DNA of 12,844 nt from Terana coerulea (GCA_024811115.1 JAKOGH010000157.1:1-12844), one strand, 5' to 3'. Numbered from the stretch's first letter, positions 1-9,305 are shown. Numbers and translations are program-made. The notes: generated by a model from the sequence alone, not told the origin.

Positions 1-25
1 GAGCAAGCAGAGAAAGTGCGACTGT

Positions 26-31
26 CTTATT
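26..31 (-). terminator. Possible polyadenylation hexamer AATAAG for the P450
   Basis: The minus strand reads AATAAG about 65 bases past the P450 stop codon. This is a one-base variant of the canonical AATAAA, and fungal poly(A) signals are loose, so position is the main support. Confidence 0.25.
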
Positions 32-94
32 GCAACGGAGATTACAAGCAGAACAATATCCGCCCAACGTCTGCTGTCGCGATTCGCATCTATC

Positions 95-2286
95 TCACGC
101 CGCGGCTGACCCACCAACTCCTCTCCTAGGCCTCAACGTCACAAGCAACGGGCCCCGCGCCGACACGAAATAGTCGTGTAGCGTGTCCGGCCAGCCCGCC
201 CAGTCGAAGCCGTCCGCGAACGCGAACTCGAACCGTTGCAGCAGCGCGCTCGCGACCATCAGCATCTCGCGCCGCGCGAGGTGGCGCCCGACACAGTTCG
301 CGGGCCCGTACGAGAACGGGATGAACGCCGCGCCGTTCTGGCCGGGGTATATGGTTGGGTCGAGCCAGCGGCCGGGGTCGAAGACGGCGGGCGACGGGAA
401 GTAGCGTGGGTCGCGGTGCAAGACGTAGGGCGGGATATAGACCTGGGTGCCTTCGGGGACGAAGCTGCGTAAGGTGCGTGTGAGCATGCTGAAGTGAACA
501 AGGTAGCGGCGGCGCACCTTCCGGCAACCACGCGGCCACCGGTGCCTTTGAGCACCTCTCGCGGCCCTCCAGTCTGCATGGCGGCGCCAATCGCAGGGTC
601 TCATTCCTTTCAGTCCCGTCAGTCAGGCCGTAAGCGCCGCTAACATGGCACGAGCTCACTCACAGACATGCGTTCAGATAGCTGAGATCACCGTGCTTCG
701 AAGCGTCCAGGGCATCTTCTCCCGGCGGGTACACATGATCAACTTCGGCGCGTACCTGTTCGAGATGCGCTGGGTTGCAGAGCAAGAACCAGAAGAGGCT
801 GACCATCGCGCTCGACGTCGTGTCCGCACCGGCGATGATAGCGAGGACACCTAATGCTCAAGCCTCAGCCTCGACTCCGGGGAGAAGCTCATGAAGAGAA
901 ATGAACTGACCGTCCGAGGCCACATTCAGCAGGGATGGCTTTTCCTTCTCCATGCCCGCATCATCTGACTACACGGCGTCAGCAACCACTGAAGTCATTG
1001 TGCAATAGGCCCGCGGCGTACGAGGTGGTACCACAGATCCTTCGTGGCAGAGCCGCGTGTCGCGCGGGCGTGCGCAAAGTCCCGTCCAAACTTGCGCAAG
1101 GTCAAGATGTGCTGCGCGACGGAGGGAACGTACCGCATGAGCGGCGCCGCCCACGGTATGTGCGAAGCCATAGACACTGCGCTGCAAGGCAACATTCGTT
1201 ATTACGACGACGCGGTAGAGATAACAATGCATACATACACTGCGAAGCGCTCAATAACGCCCCAAAGCCCAGCGTTGTCCCCGCCATCACGTAGCATCTC
1301 GAAGCCACCACCGAAACTATGGTAGAGCATGTCAGCGTCGTGGTGTTGATCAATCATAAAGGGCACACGCACGCCATATCGCCCATAAAATCGAATCTGC
1401 CATATACAGTTCAGTTCCTGGGTTCGCAGGTGGTCGTGGCCAGGGAAACTCACGTAAAGTATCCTATCCACGCGGTCAGGTCAACCACGCCCGAGATGCC
1501 CTCCAACCGTTCGATCAGCTGGTGCAACCGATGCGCGATAATGTCTTCGTATTCCTTCAGCGAGTCCGTGCTCATGCCCCTGTTCCACAGCCGCCGACGG
1601 TTAGCGTGCTCCTCTCCGCTCATCGCGATGAGGTTGCTCGGCGCGTTTGGGTCTTTCCTGGAATCGTAGTCTGCATGACGATGGCCTCAGCATAGCTGCG
1701 ACAGTCAAGAATAGCACGCGGGACGCACATCGGCCCTTCGGCAATCCTCCAGAACCTAGGACGGCAGGAATCGCGTCGACCTCCACTATGGAGATGTCGT
1801 TCGGGCCTGTTCCATTGGTGAACGACTAATACGCATACATCCATGATTTGACGTACCTATGCGTACAACAGGCCCGTACTGCTCGTGCAAGCGTTTCATG
1901 AGGGTATGCTGGTGGCCGGTGTAGCTCGCCCAAACCCCCATCAACTTGGTCACCTTGTGCAGCGTAGGGCCAGGGTATTTAGCCAATGGGTGGACTGGCG
2001 AGATGCGGTAGAGCGATATCGAGGTGCCCAACGTCAGGAGGAATGCGGCGTACACGCCGGCAGCGGTCCATAACGTGTAGCTTTGGGAGAGCACGACCAA
2101 CACGGCTGGACAGCTTAGTATGAACAACACGAGGGATGGCTGCACACGACGCGGTTCAAAGTAGTGGAATATAATATGGACAAGCTGGCGTCGATCACTT
2201 AGCAACTTCTGCCATGCACGAGACCGTTGTATGCGCACCAAAGCTAGCCCAGCAGACGCAAGCCTGCCCGCATTCTCGTCCAGCAT
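95..2286 (-). CDS. Cytochrome P450 monooxygenase, ten exons, one apparent frameshift
   Basis: Haem-thiolate monooxygenase of the membrane-anchored fungal type; substrate unknown. By-eye exons (minus strand): 2286-1857, 1806-1729, 1670-1454, 1396-1373, 1316-1239, 1181-1022, 968-911, 850-664, 606-518, 464-95. All nine introns are 50-60 bp and phases agree. The product is about 563 aa. Residues ~50-93 form two hydrophobic segments, followed by a proline hinge (HPLAKYPGP, ~99-107). The I-helix AGADTTSS is at ~354-361, ExxR as ETLR at ~413-416, the PERF-like FDPGRWL at ~469, and the haem loop FSYGPANCVG at ~491-500 with Cys498 as ligand. Total exon length is 1691 nt, one short of a codon multiple: exon 9 shifts frame after LRLAPP, at the CC opposite 580-581, and the family pattern resumes at MQTGGP. 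The start at 2286 is the first in-frame ATG giving a short N-terminus before the anchor; an alternative start is possible. It resembles basidiomycete proteins often labelled 'high nitrogen upregulated' P450s (from memory). Identification is firm; whether it is functional is open. Confidence 0.92.
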
Positions 2287-2289
2287 CCC

Positions 2290-2745
2290 GGCCTCTTGAG
2301 TCCGTCTCTGTGTCCCCTCGCGCGCAGGTGTTGGGGTGATAACGCAGAGCTTGCGGCGGCGCTTCAAGTGAGAAGTAGGAACGGCGAAGCACCGCCCCCG
2401 CCAAGGCAACGGTGAACGCTTCGTGTATGGAAACAGCTGACGATGGGCGCCCATGATACCGCCGGCGAGGAAGCCTATTTGGTCCGCGTCAGCTTCCTGT
2501 GCCTTCGCCACATCATGAGGGGTGACATGCGTGGTAGGGAAAGAGAGGTGCTTACATCTGCGCGCCCGCCGCCGGCCTGCATGTGCCAGGGCTCCTCTGC
2601 GCCGGCGGTGATGACACGCTGCTGTTCTCGATAGTTTCAGGCTTGCGTGCGACTGGCGTGCTGTCAAAAATATACATTCGGGTTACATGGGTTGTTTTGC
2701 GATTGTAACAGGGATATTGCTTCATATCCTGGTTTAGACGTCGGA
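2290..2745. other. P450 upstream region, no gene recognised
   Basis: The stretch between the chosen P450 start and the tandem repeats should contain the P450 promoter. The P450 first-exon frame stays open to about 2667, but the translation there is arginine-rich and low in hydrophobic pattern, so I take it as non-coding. I see no convincing TATA box. Confidence 0.4.
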
Positions 2746-2904
2746 CGAAGGTCACCTCAAGGCGAGCCGGGTGCTGTGCCAACGGTGGCGAGGAGTATCA
2801 GACGTGGTCTATTCGACATGAGGATGTTCAGATATAGCTCGAACGGTTAAATTGTTCTGCCCGAGGCCGACAAGCAACGAATGAGACGCACCGAGGTCGC
2901 ATTG

Positions 2905-3144
2905 CTACAAGCTTGCCACACATCCACTCGACCCTCCTGCTGTCACGTCCCTCTCTGCCATGCGTACCCTCCACATGTTCTTGTCCTGGAAACTGGGACA
3001 GAGTGAAGCCGTTCTGGACGGCTGTGGTAATCTTCCCTCCGAGTACAGGTTAAGTCCATCGGAAGGCAAGTTTGACGTGTGTGAAAGCGAAGTCCAAAGA
3101 ATTCCTCTCGGGGGTTCAGAATCCTTGTCAAAAGGCGGGAGCAC
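2905..3144 (-). other. Possible coding fossil in unit 1 flank
   Basis: The minus strand encodes a stretch that partly matches the same place in unit 2: NMWRVRMAERDVTAGGSSG here against NLWRVSIAGGDVTGGSSG there. The two run in the same frame only after a small indel near 2992, and unit 1 also lacks about ten bases present in unit 2 upstream. This fits a shared decayed exon or chance open frame. I do not recognise the peptide. Confidence 0.25.
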
Positions 3145-3203
3145 GGCTAGATGTGCATTCTGCCAGTGTTTTGAGCGGGTGAGCTCGAGCGCTGAATGAG
3201 ATG

Positions 3204-3265
3204 GTGGTGGTTGCCGTTGAAGTCCTCACCCGAGTTCACTTCGGAGCAAAGCCGCTCAGAGCCGC
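3204..3265. repeat. Highly conserved flank block, unit 1
   Basis: This roughly 62-bp block differs from 6230-6291 at only about five positions, including 28 identical bases in a row (3230-3257). The surrounding flank and even the membrane protein exons are far less conserved. It lies about 140 bp beyond the copy 1 stop codon. The plus strand is open here from an ATG at 3201, but the corresponding frame in copy 2 lacks that ATG and soon stops, so a protein is unlikely. A regulatory site or RNA element is possible; function unknown. Confidence 0.6.
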
Positions 3266-3403
3266 GCATCTTACCAGATCAGGAAGGCGTCGGGATTCGT
3301 TTGGCGCGCATCATGGTGGCGCTTCCACCGGAGAGCTCATAAGTCGGAAGCTGCTTGATGCAGTACTGGATTCACAAGTACAGAACATGAGATATTTATC
3401 GAC

Positions 3404-5546
3404 CTATACATACATTGTTCCTCTGTAAGAGTTTTGCAAGCATTGATGCACTCCTATGATTGACCCTCCGCTCACTAAGCAACAGGAAGCTTCCGGCCAT
3501 CCGCTTGCACAGAGCCAAGAGCGTCCGGTTTCATTGGTCCTGAGAGGTCCTACAAAAGAGCAGATTGAGTATTCAGCTTCTAAAATATTAACGTAGCTCA
3601 CTGCGTTCTGGTCGCGTCGAATGCGTATGACATCCCCGGCCATTGGACGCTGTACGTCCTCCAGATGGATAGAAACTACGTGGGTTCCTTGGAGTCGATT
3701 CCGCACATTGAATCTGCTTATTAATTGGTATGCCAGTGGAAGTATTCATTGAGAGTACCACATACGTAGCTATGAGTGAATTTGAGTATACTGGAAGACG
3801 TGTTGTAAGTTATGCCATTTATGAGCAAGAAGCGCATGCCTACGCTCGCTTATCGGAAAATAGACTACAACGTCGTGGCTGACGAGTGAGCATAGGGCTC
3901 ATGGATTTGCATAGATGACTCACAGACCATGAAAACAAAGTTATTTGGCATGGCAGCCCACTGTACCCATCCAGAAATTAGCAGTCATCCACGACCTTGG
4001 AGTTGGACTCACCAAGCTAAGCATCACGATAGCGAAAATACTGGATAAAGATAATGGTAGCGTTTCAGTCCGTATAATACAGTCAAAATCATACTTACCT
4101 GGTATTGACTGTGTATACAATCAAGATGTTGATCAACGACTGCGTCCTAGAGGGAGTGTATAGTAAGGGAGTGCCCAGAATCTCACATCGCGGGAGGATA
4201 CGTGTTTACCTATGAAGTGCATGCCTGCGTTGCTTGAAGAGATACACGAATAGCGTCGATGCAATCCCGAGGTCCGCGAGGACATCTAAAACAATAGCGA
4301 TGAAGAAAATCCACTATTCACATTTGTCAATATTCACAATGCAAATAGTTATGAGAGGTGTAGTTAAGAACACACCGCTTCCTGGGCAAACAGCCCGTTG
4401 GTCAGCTGAGCACTGGATGCGGGTCAGCACGCCAGATGCGTCACAGTGAATGACCGAGAACTCACCGTCTGACTGCGGAAGCTTGCTCAAACGGCACGTT
4501 CATTAGTATTATGCTTTGTCGATGAGCGTATCGGGCACTCACTGATGCCAAAGCCTAACGTGGAGTTGCGCAATATCTGTCAGCGTGTCACCCAGTCCTA
4601 CGTCACCTTCAAGACTCACCGGCAGCAGTCAAAAAGTGGCCACCTGCATAGTGACAGTGAGTGATAAGATTGAGCAGGCTGCAATATCAGGGGTTACCAA
4701 AGGATATGTTATCAAGCGGCTTTTGCCGCTCACTATGAAGCCTGTAAGCGGCTTTATCACAACCATTGGAACGCAGCAACGCACACAGCCAGACACGAAG
4801 TGCAAAGCGACTACACAGTTCGGCAGTAAGCTTCAGATAATTATACTTCAGAAATAATACTTAGAGTGTGCGCACCATTGAACAAGGACCTCGGTGACAG
4901 TCTACGAACAGCTTCAGATACTTATTGCCCAAATACGGTACAACATACGGTAATCAACATAACAACCTAAACAGTAGTCAGATTAAATCCTTTCAGAATG
5001 CACCAGTAATTTGTAAAGAGACATACCGCGAAGCTCCTACCAAAGTGTCCAAGTGGGAAGCCAGAAAAAGATCAGACCTTACCAGCGGTGATGCGAATGG
5101 CATGGGCATACCATGGCACATCTATAAGAGTTAACAAGTTCCCGAAGTTTGTAATGATCAAGCTGCATACAATATGGACATCGGACTCGCCTGCAGAACA
5201 CGCATGAACTCACGAATAACCGGTGTGAATCATGAAGGCGATGTGCGCAGTGTTGAGTACCCATAAAGCCAATACCTGCATCGACAGCTCTCTAAGCCTT
5301 TCCTCAAGTAAATACGCAAAAAAGATACAGAAGACGACGTACAGTGTATTTTACCGCAGAATTTCGATGCTTGAGATTTTGGATAAAAATATAACACTGA
5401 ACGCACAAGGCGCCGTATAGCCTGGAGTCACTATTGTCAGCGTATGAACTAAAGGAGTTGGCGAAAGCATACATGGCCGTGAAAATAATGCCGAGAAGCA
5501 CGACACCTAACGTTGTATCCAAGTGGATCCCTACTTGAGGCTGCAT
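3404..5546 (-). CDS. DUF6534-type multi-pass membrane protein, copy 1 (probably degraded)
   Basis: Basidiomycete multi-helix membrane protein of unknown function, homologous to copy 2. Legible exons (minus): 5546-5473, 5421-5343, 5275-5214, 5162-5112, 5036-5027, 4966-4949, 4830-4785, 4741-4698, 4643-4620, then 4313-4210, 4146-4099, 4040-4013, 3960-3924, 3864-3844, 3790-3766, 3713-3404; the part between 4619 and 4314 is poorly resolved. Family-like segments in order: DTTLGVVLLGIIFTAMLYG at the start, VLALWVLNTAHIAFMI, FALRVWL, VLADLGIASTLFVYL, RTQSLINILIVYTVNT, SIFAIVML, AAMPNNFVFMVFYFP and LYSNSLIATFNVRNRLQG. Three oddities: exon 4643-4620 is one base shorter than in copy 2 and hits a stop unless the A-run at 4631-4635 gains a base; exon 4146-4099 lacks 12 bases (GLLT in copy 2); and the stop used in copy 2 is absent, adding a tail of about 60 residues. 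The start is a good ATG aligned to TTG in copy 2. Confidence 0.75.
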
Positions 5547-5622
5547 AACAATAAGACTCTTAGAGCTGATGGGTGTGAGGGAACTGGACTAGGATTCACT
5601 TCAAGTTATGATGCGGGCTGGG

Positions 5623-5630
5623 CATATATC
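5623..5630 (-). promoter_or_regulatory. TATA-like element of membrane protein copy 1
   Basis: The minus strand reads GATATATGCC about 80 bp upstream of the copy 1 ATG. The matching position in copy 2 reads TATATATGCC. Retention in both diverged promoters supports a core promoter role. Confidence 0.5.
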
Positions 5631-5922
5631 CTCACGCTGCGCATCTTCCCATGGAAAGCGTGATTTATCATCTCCACGAGTCAGCAAAGTCAACAAACGC
5701 TGACCATAGAAGTAAGGTCAAGTGGCCGACTTAATTGTCGATTCGATTGTGCGGAGTCACATTGGCAGATAGGCGAGCGGGTGCTGTGCCAGTTTGACGA
5801 AGGGCATCTGAAGTGGTCTATTCAACATGAGGACGTTCCAATATAGCGCGAACGGTTGAATCGTCTCACCCGAGGCCGACGAGCGAAGAAAGAAGCGCAC
5901 TGACGTTCGGCAGGTCGTATTG

Positions 5923-6144
5923 CTACGAGCTCATCGCCCATCCGCTCGACCCTCCAGTCACATCGCCCCCTGCGATGCTCACCCTCCACAAGTTCTTGCC
6001 CTGAGAGTACTGGGACGGAGTGAAGCCATCCTGGACGGTCGCGGCAATCTCGTGACAGCATCCCTCCGACCGAGTCCGAAGGTCAAGTCCATCAACACGC
6101 AAGTTTAGCGTGTGTAAGTGGAACCCGAACATTCTTGTCAGCAA
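5923..6144 (-). other. Possible coding fossil in unit 2 flank
   Basis: A 73-codon open frame on the minus strand includes AATVQDGFTPSQYSQGKNLW and ends soon after GGSSGWAMSS. In unit 1 the aligned bases give ITTAVQNGFTLSQF before a frameshift. Several differences between the copies are silent in this frame, hinting that the segment was once translated, perhaps as an exon of a further gene between the duplicated units. No start, splice or family assignment can be supported. Confidence 0.3.
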
Positions 6145-6229
6145 ATTACTTGTAAGAAAGCAAGAGCATTGTGGAGATGTGCATCTGAAGAGTGTTTAGA
6201 GCGGTTTAGCTCGAATGGATAATAAGACG

Positions 6230-6291
6230 GTGGTGGTTGCTGTCGAAGTCTTCAGCCGAGTTCACTTCGGAGCAAAGCCGCTCGGAGCCGC
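6230..6291. repeat. Highly conserved flank block, unit 2
   Basis: Partner of the block at 3204-3265, sharing TGGTGGTTGC at its left end, the 28-base identical core at 6256-6283, and GAGCCGCG after it. It sits about 325 bp beyond the copy 2 stop codon. Confidence 0.6.
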
Positions 6292-6615
6292 GGACATATT
6301 ACCAGACTAGGAAGGCGTCGGTCCCGTATGCTTAGCGCGCATCATTGTGGCGCTCCCACCGAGTTAAGTAGCTCACGAGTCGGAAACAAATGGTTACATT
6401 GCTCCATAAATACAGAATGTGGCATTTATCGGCCACAAGGAGACTTCTCCTCTGCGATTACTTGGCAAGCATTGATGCACTCGCGCGAATCACCGGGCCC
6501 GAGTCCGTGTTAGTATTCACTGAGCGGGGAGCTTCCGGTCATCCACCCGCACAGAGCTGAGCGCGTCCGAGCCCATTGATGCCGAGGTGTCCTACAGAGA
6601 AAGGAAAGTTAAGTA

Positions 6616-8611
6616 TCAAGCTTTCAGATTCTTAAAGTAACTTACGGTGTTCTGGCTGCGTTGAATATGTATGACATTGCTGTCCATTGGATGCTGTACG
6701 TCCTCAAGATGGACGGAGACCACGTGTGGTCCTTGGAACCGATCCCGTACATTGTATCTGCAGTATATCAATTAATATGACAGCGAAAGCTCCCATCTAG
6801 CCTATCACATACGACGCCATAAGTGAATTTGAGTATACTAGAAGACATGAGTCACATGACACGGTCAGCTTGGCCATTCATAGGAAAACATCGCATACTT
6901 ACGCCCGCTCATTGGAAAGTATACTGTGATATGATATATCAGAAATAAACATAAGATTTGTGCGGTTTGCGGGTATGACTCACAGGCCATGAAGACATAG
7001 TTGTTCGGCATGGCAGCACACTGTGGCCGATGGCCATCCAGGTATCAGCGGTCTTCCACGACATTCGAGTCAGGCTCACCAAGATAACTGTCACAATACA
7101 AAATATACTAGGTAATAGCGGTAAGATTCCAGTCCACGCAACATAATCAAACTCACACTTGCCTGGTAAGAAGGCCGGTATTTATGGTGTATGTAATCAG
7201 GAGGTTAATCAGCGAGTGCGTCCTAGAAGGAACATGCAGTAAGCAGGTGCGTGGAATTCAGCGTCGCGAAAGATTATGGTTGTACCTATGAAGTGCATGC
7301 TTGCGTTGCTTGGAGAGATACACGCACAGCGCTGACGTAATTCCGAGGTCCGCGAGAGCTGTCAGCATGAGAGAGGTGAAGAAGAGCCACTGTCGGCGTC
7401 CGTCAGAATTCACGATGTGCGCAGCTACGAAAGGTATAATTGAGAACGCACCGTCTGCTGGGAAAACTGCCTGAAGTCGGTGAGCTGAAAACTTGACGCT
7501 TGTTAGCACGCTGCATGTGTTGCAGCCAATGGTCGAAGACTCACAGCTTGGCTCCGGAAGCTTGCTCAGACGGCGTGTTTATTAGTATTGCGGCGTGTCT
7601 TCACTGCGTGTGTGCATCGGGAACTTACCGAGACCAAAACCTATTACACAGTCGCCCAAAATCTGTCAACCTGCTGCTTACCTGGTCCTACATCGGCTGC
7701 AACACTCACCAGTAACGCCTAAGACAGTGGTGACCTGACCTGTGATTGATAGTCATAAAACAGAGTAGCACTGCGACCGGACTTACTAAGGGATATGTAA
7801 CCAAGCGGTTTCTCCCGCTCACTAGGGTACCTATGAGGGACTCCTTCATGGCAAGTGTGGCACAGAAACGCACATAACCAGACGCGATGTGTAAAGCAGC
7901 TGTGTAGTTTGCCATGAAAATTGAAGCCATCACATCTCAGCGTGAGTACGGGGTATATGCGTACCATTGAACCACGACATCATTGATCAGCTGTTATAAA
8001 CATCAGGTCCTTGTCCGGCGCGAATGAATTAAAACATACGGTAAGCAGTCCGACAACCTAAGACATAATTGGATTGAGACTTTTCATGACAAAGTAGCAG
8101 TCCGTGAAGAAAGACACACCGAAATACTCCTACGAAAGTTCCAGCGAAGAGCCGAAGTAAGAGCTGGACCTTGCGAACGGCTGTGCGAACGTACCATGGC
8201 GCTTCCGTAAGAGCCTTTGGGTTCCCGTAGCTTGTAATGAGCAAGCTGCAGGTTACATATACATATCAAAACCAGCTTCAGGAGATAAAGTCCATGGACG
8301 CTCACAAATAACCGGCATGAATCAGGAAAACCATGTGCGCAGTGTTGATTACCCATAAAACTAAGACCTGCACCAATATAGCTCTCTAAGCTATTTCGTG
8401 CGTACATTGGCAGAAGACGACGCACCATGTATTTTACCGCCGACTGCCGATCCTCAAGGTGTTGGGAGCAGATATAGCACTGAAGACACAAGGCACCGTA
8501 CAGCCTGAAATCACTGGTGTCAGCGTACGAACCAAGGCGATTGGCGGAAACGTACATAGCCGTGAAAATGATGCCGAGGAGCGCGGCACCGAATGTCGTG
8601 TCGGGGGTCAT
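6616..8611 (-). CDS. DUF6534-type multi-pass membrane protein, copy 2 (one splice acceptor lost)
   Basis: Membrane protein of the basidiomycete DUF6534 (PF20152-like) type, about 300 aa, function unknown. Exons (minus): 8611-8556, 8504-8426, 8367-8306, 8245-8195, 8129-8120, 8057-8040, 7919-7874, 7830-7787, 7734-7710 and 7670-7629 (both tentative, phases do not join), 7560-7545, 7484-7452, 7389-7286, 7222-7163, 7107-7080, 7020-6984, 6923-6903, 6837-6813, 6757-6616. Family-like stretches: DTTFGAALLGIIFTAMLYG, VLVLWVINTAHMVFLIHAGY, FTHRVWL, ALADLGITSALCVYLSKQ, THSLINLLITYTINTGLLT, AAMPNNYVFMALYFPMSG and LYSNSLMASYNVRDRFQG, then a hydrophilic tail ending NLKA. Most exon lengths equal those of copy 1. 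The acceptor before 7919 reads AAT where copy 1 has AAG, so that intron may not splice. The intron at 7162 starts GC rather than GT. The ATG at 8611 precedes a family-like N-terminus. Confidence 0.8.
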
Positions 8612-8692
8612 TGCGGGAGACTGCAAGCTAATGGAGCTGATGGGTACGGCAGGAAACTTGACTATAATTCACGTATAATGGCGAGCTAGTAG

Positions 8693-8701
8693 GCATATAT
8701 A
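8693..8701 (-). promoter_or_regulatory. TATA-like element of membrane protein copy 2
   Basis: The minus strand reads GGTATATATGCC about 85 bp upstream of the copy 2 ATG at 8611, at the same relative place as the element in copy 1. Confidence 0.5.
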
Positions 8702-8825
8702 CCCAGGATAGCGTTAAAGCGTCATTCATCATCTCCACAAGTCAACAAACGCTGACCACAGAAGCAAACTTGGTTGGTCGGCGCACTCGACGGTGTGATC
8801 GCACGGCATCGCATTGGAAGATTCG

Positions 8826-9042
8826 AGATTCCAATCCTCCACAAGAATAAACCGTTCTAGATGAAGCACAAGTTACTCGCATGAGCGTGAGAGCTCCGGA
8901 CCTGTTCAGGGATGAGCAAACTTGCTTTGCGGTGAAACGTGCTGTGGTCCGCGGCCGGGATAAAGGGAGTCCTGGTAAGCAGTCGGTGAGGAGCACATTT
9001 TGACGACAACACCAAAGAAGCGACTCATCATGGGCCTTCTCC
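8826..9042. other. Unassigned region right of the duplication
   Basis: Sequence immediately upstream of copy 2 beyond the duplicated block. A minus-strand open frame covers it (to 9065) but has no family-like pattern. I see no gene here. Confidence 0.3.
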
Positions 9043-9305
9043 TCAGCCATCCAAGCCTGGGTCAAAATGAACCCTCCAAACTCCCAAACATTTCAGCACA
9101 TCACGTTCTTTCGAGAACTGTGGCCCTTACCGTTCAATGCATTCAGGGCGTCTGATAACTTGTATGCGAGCGACTGAACCGATGTGCCGCAGTTGCAGCT
9201 GGAGCCTCCATTGATCTTATCGTTTCTAATAAGGAGCACAAACGATAGCAGCAGAGACACGGAGGGGGTTATTGGACCTGTATCTATCAGTTCCATCGCT
9301 ACCAT
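9043..9305 (-). CDS. Candidate small two-exon gene of unknown function
   Basis: An open frame starts MVAMELIDTG at 9305, has a hydrophobic stretch (SLLLSFVLLI, residues ~17-26) and a short cysteine motif (SSCNCGTS, ~34-41). A GTAAGG donor follows 9131 and a CCCAG acceptor precedes 9056. Splicing out that 74-bp intron adds GLDG and a stop at 9043, giving 62 aa. A TATA sequence lies about 50 bp upstream of the start, which is the best support. The N-terminus before the hydrophobic stretch is acidic rather than basic, so it is not a classic signal peptide. I do not recognise the protein, and it may be a chance ORF. Confidence 0.3.

Larger units (their letters stand above)
2746..5765. repeat. Tandem duplication, unit 1 (about 3.0 kb)
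   Basis: Aligns colinearly with 5766-8825 over its full length. Anchor blocks shared in order include GGGTGCTGTGCCA (2769 and 5779), the CGAGTTCACTTCGGAGC block (3231 and 6257), the MPNN-coding segment (near 3940 and 7000), the first exon of the membrane protein gene (near 5500 and 8580) and CAACAAACGCTGACCA (near 5693 and 8743). Divergence is substantial, with many substitutions and small indels. No terminal inverted repeats or transposase ORFs were seen at the edges, so this looks like an ordinary segmental duplication. Edges are good to about 20 bp. Confidence 0.9.
5766..8825. repeat. Tandem duplication, unit 2 (about 3.05 kb)
   Basis: Direct-orientation partner of unit 1, abutting it with no obvious spacer. 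Similarity begins around the shared AGGCGAGC...GGGTGCTGTGCCA block near 5773 and fades just past GCATTGGAAGAT near 8823; the matching end of unit 1 reads CACATTGGCAGAT near 5770. Each unit contains a whole gene with its promoter and 3' flank, so both copies started as complete transcription units. Confidence 0.9.

Noticed and set aside
126..659. 177-codon minus-strand ORF containing NETLRLAPP
   Set aside because: It is the P450 exon 9 frame read past the frameshift; only its first few codons are real coding sequence.
2287..2667. N-terminal extension of the P450 in the open frame
   Set aside because: Arginine-rich, not family-like; the ATG at 2286 gives a normal-length protein of about 563 aa.
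6798..6812. In-frame TAG shortly after LYSNSLMASYV in copy 2
   Set aside because: A GTATGT donor at the same place in both copies leads to NVRDRFQG / NVRNRLQG, the expected continuation.
2746..8825. Transposon as the cause of the repeated units
   Set aside because: No terminal inverted repeats, target-site duplication or transposase/reverse transcriptase motifs were seen; the cargo is an ordinary intron-containing gene.
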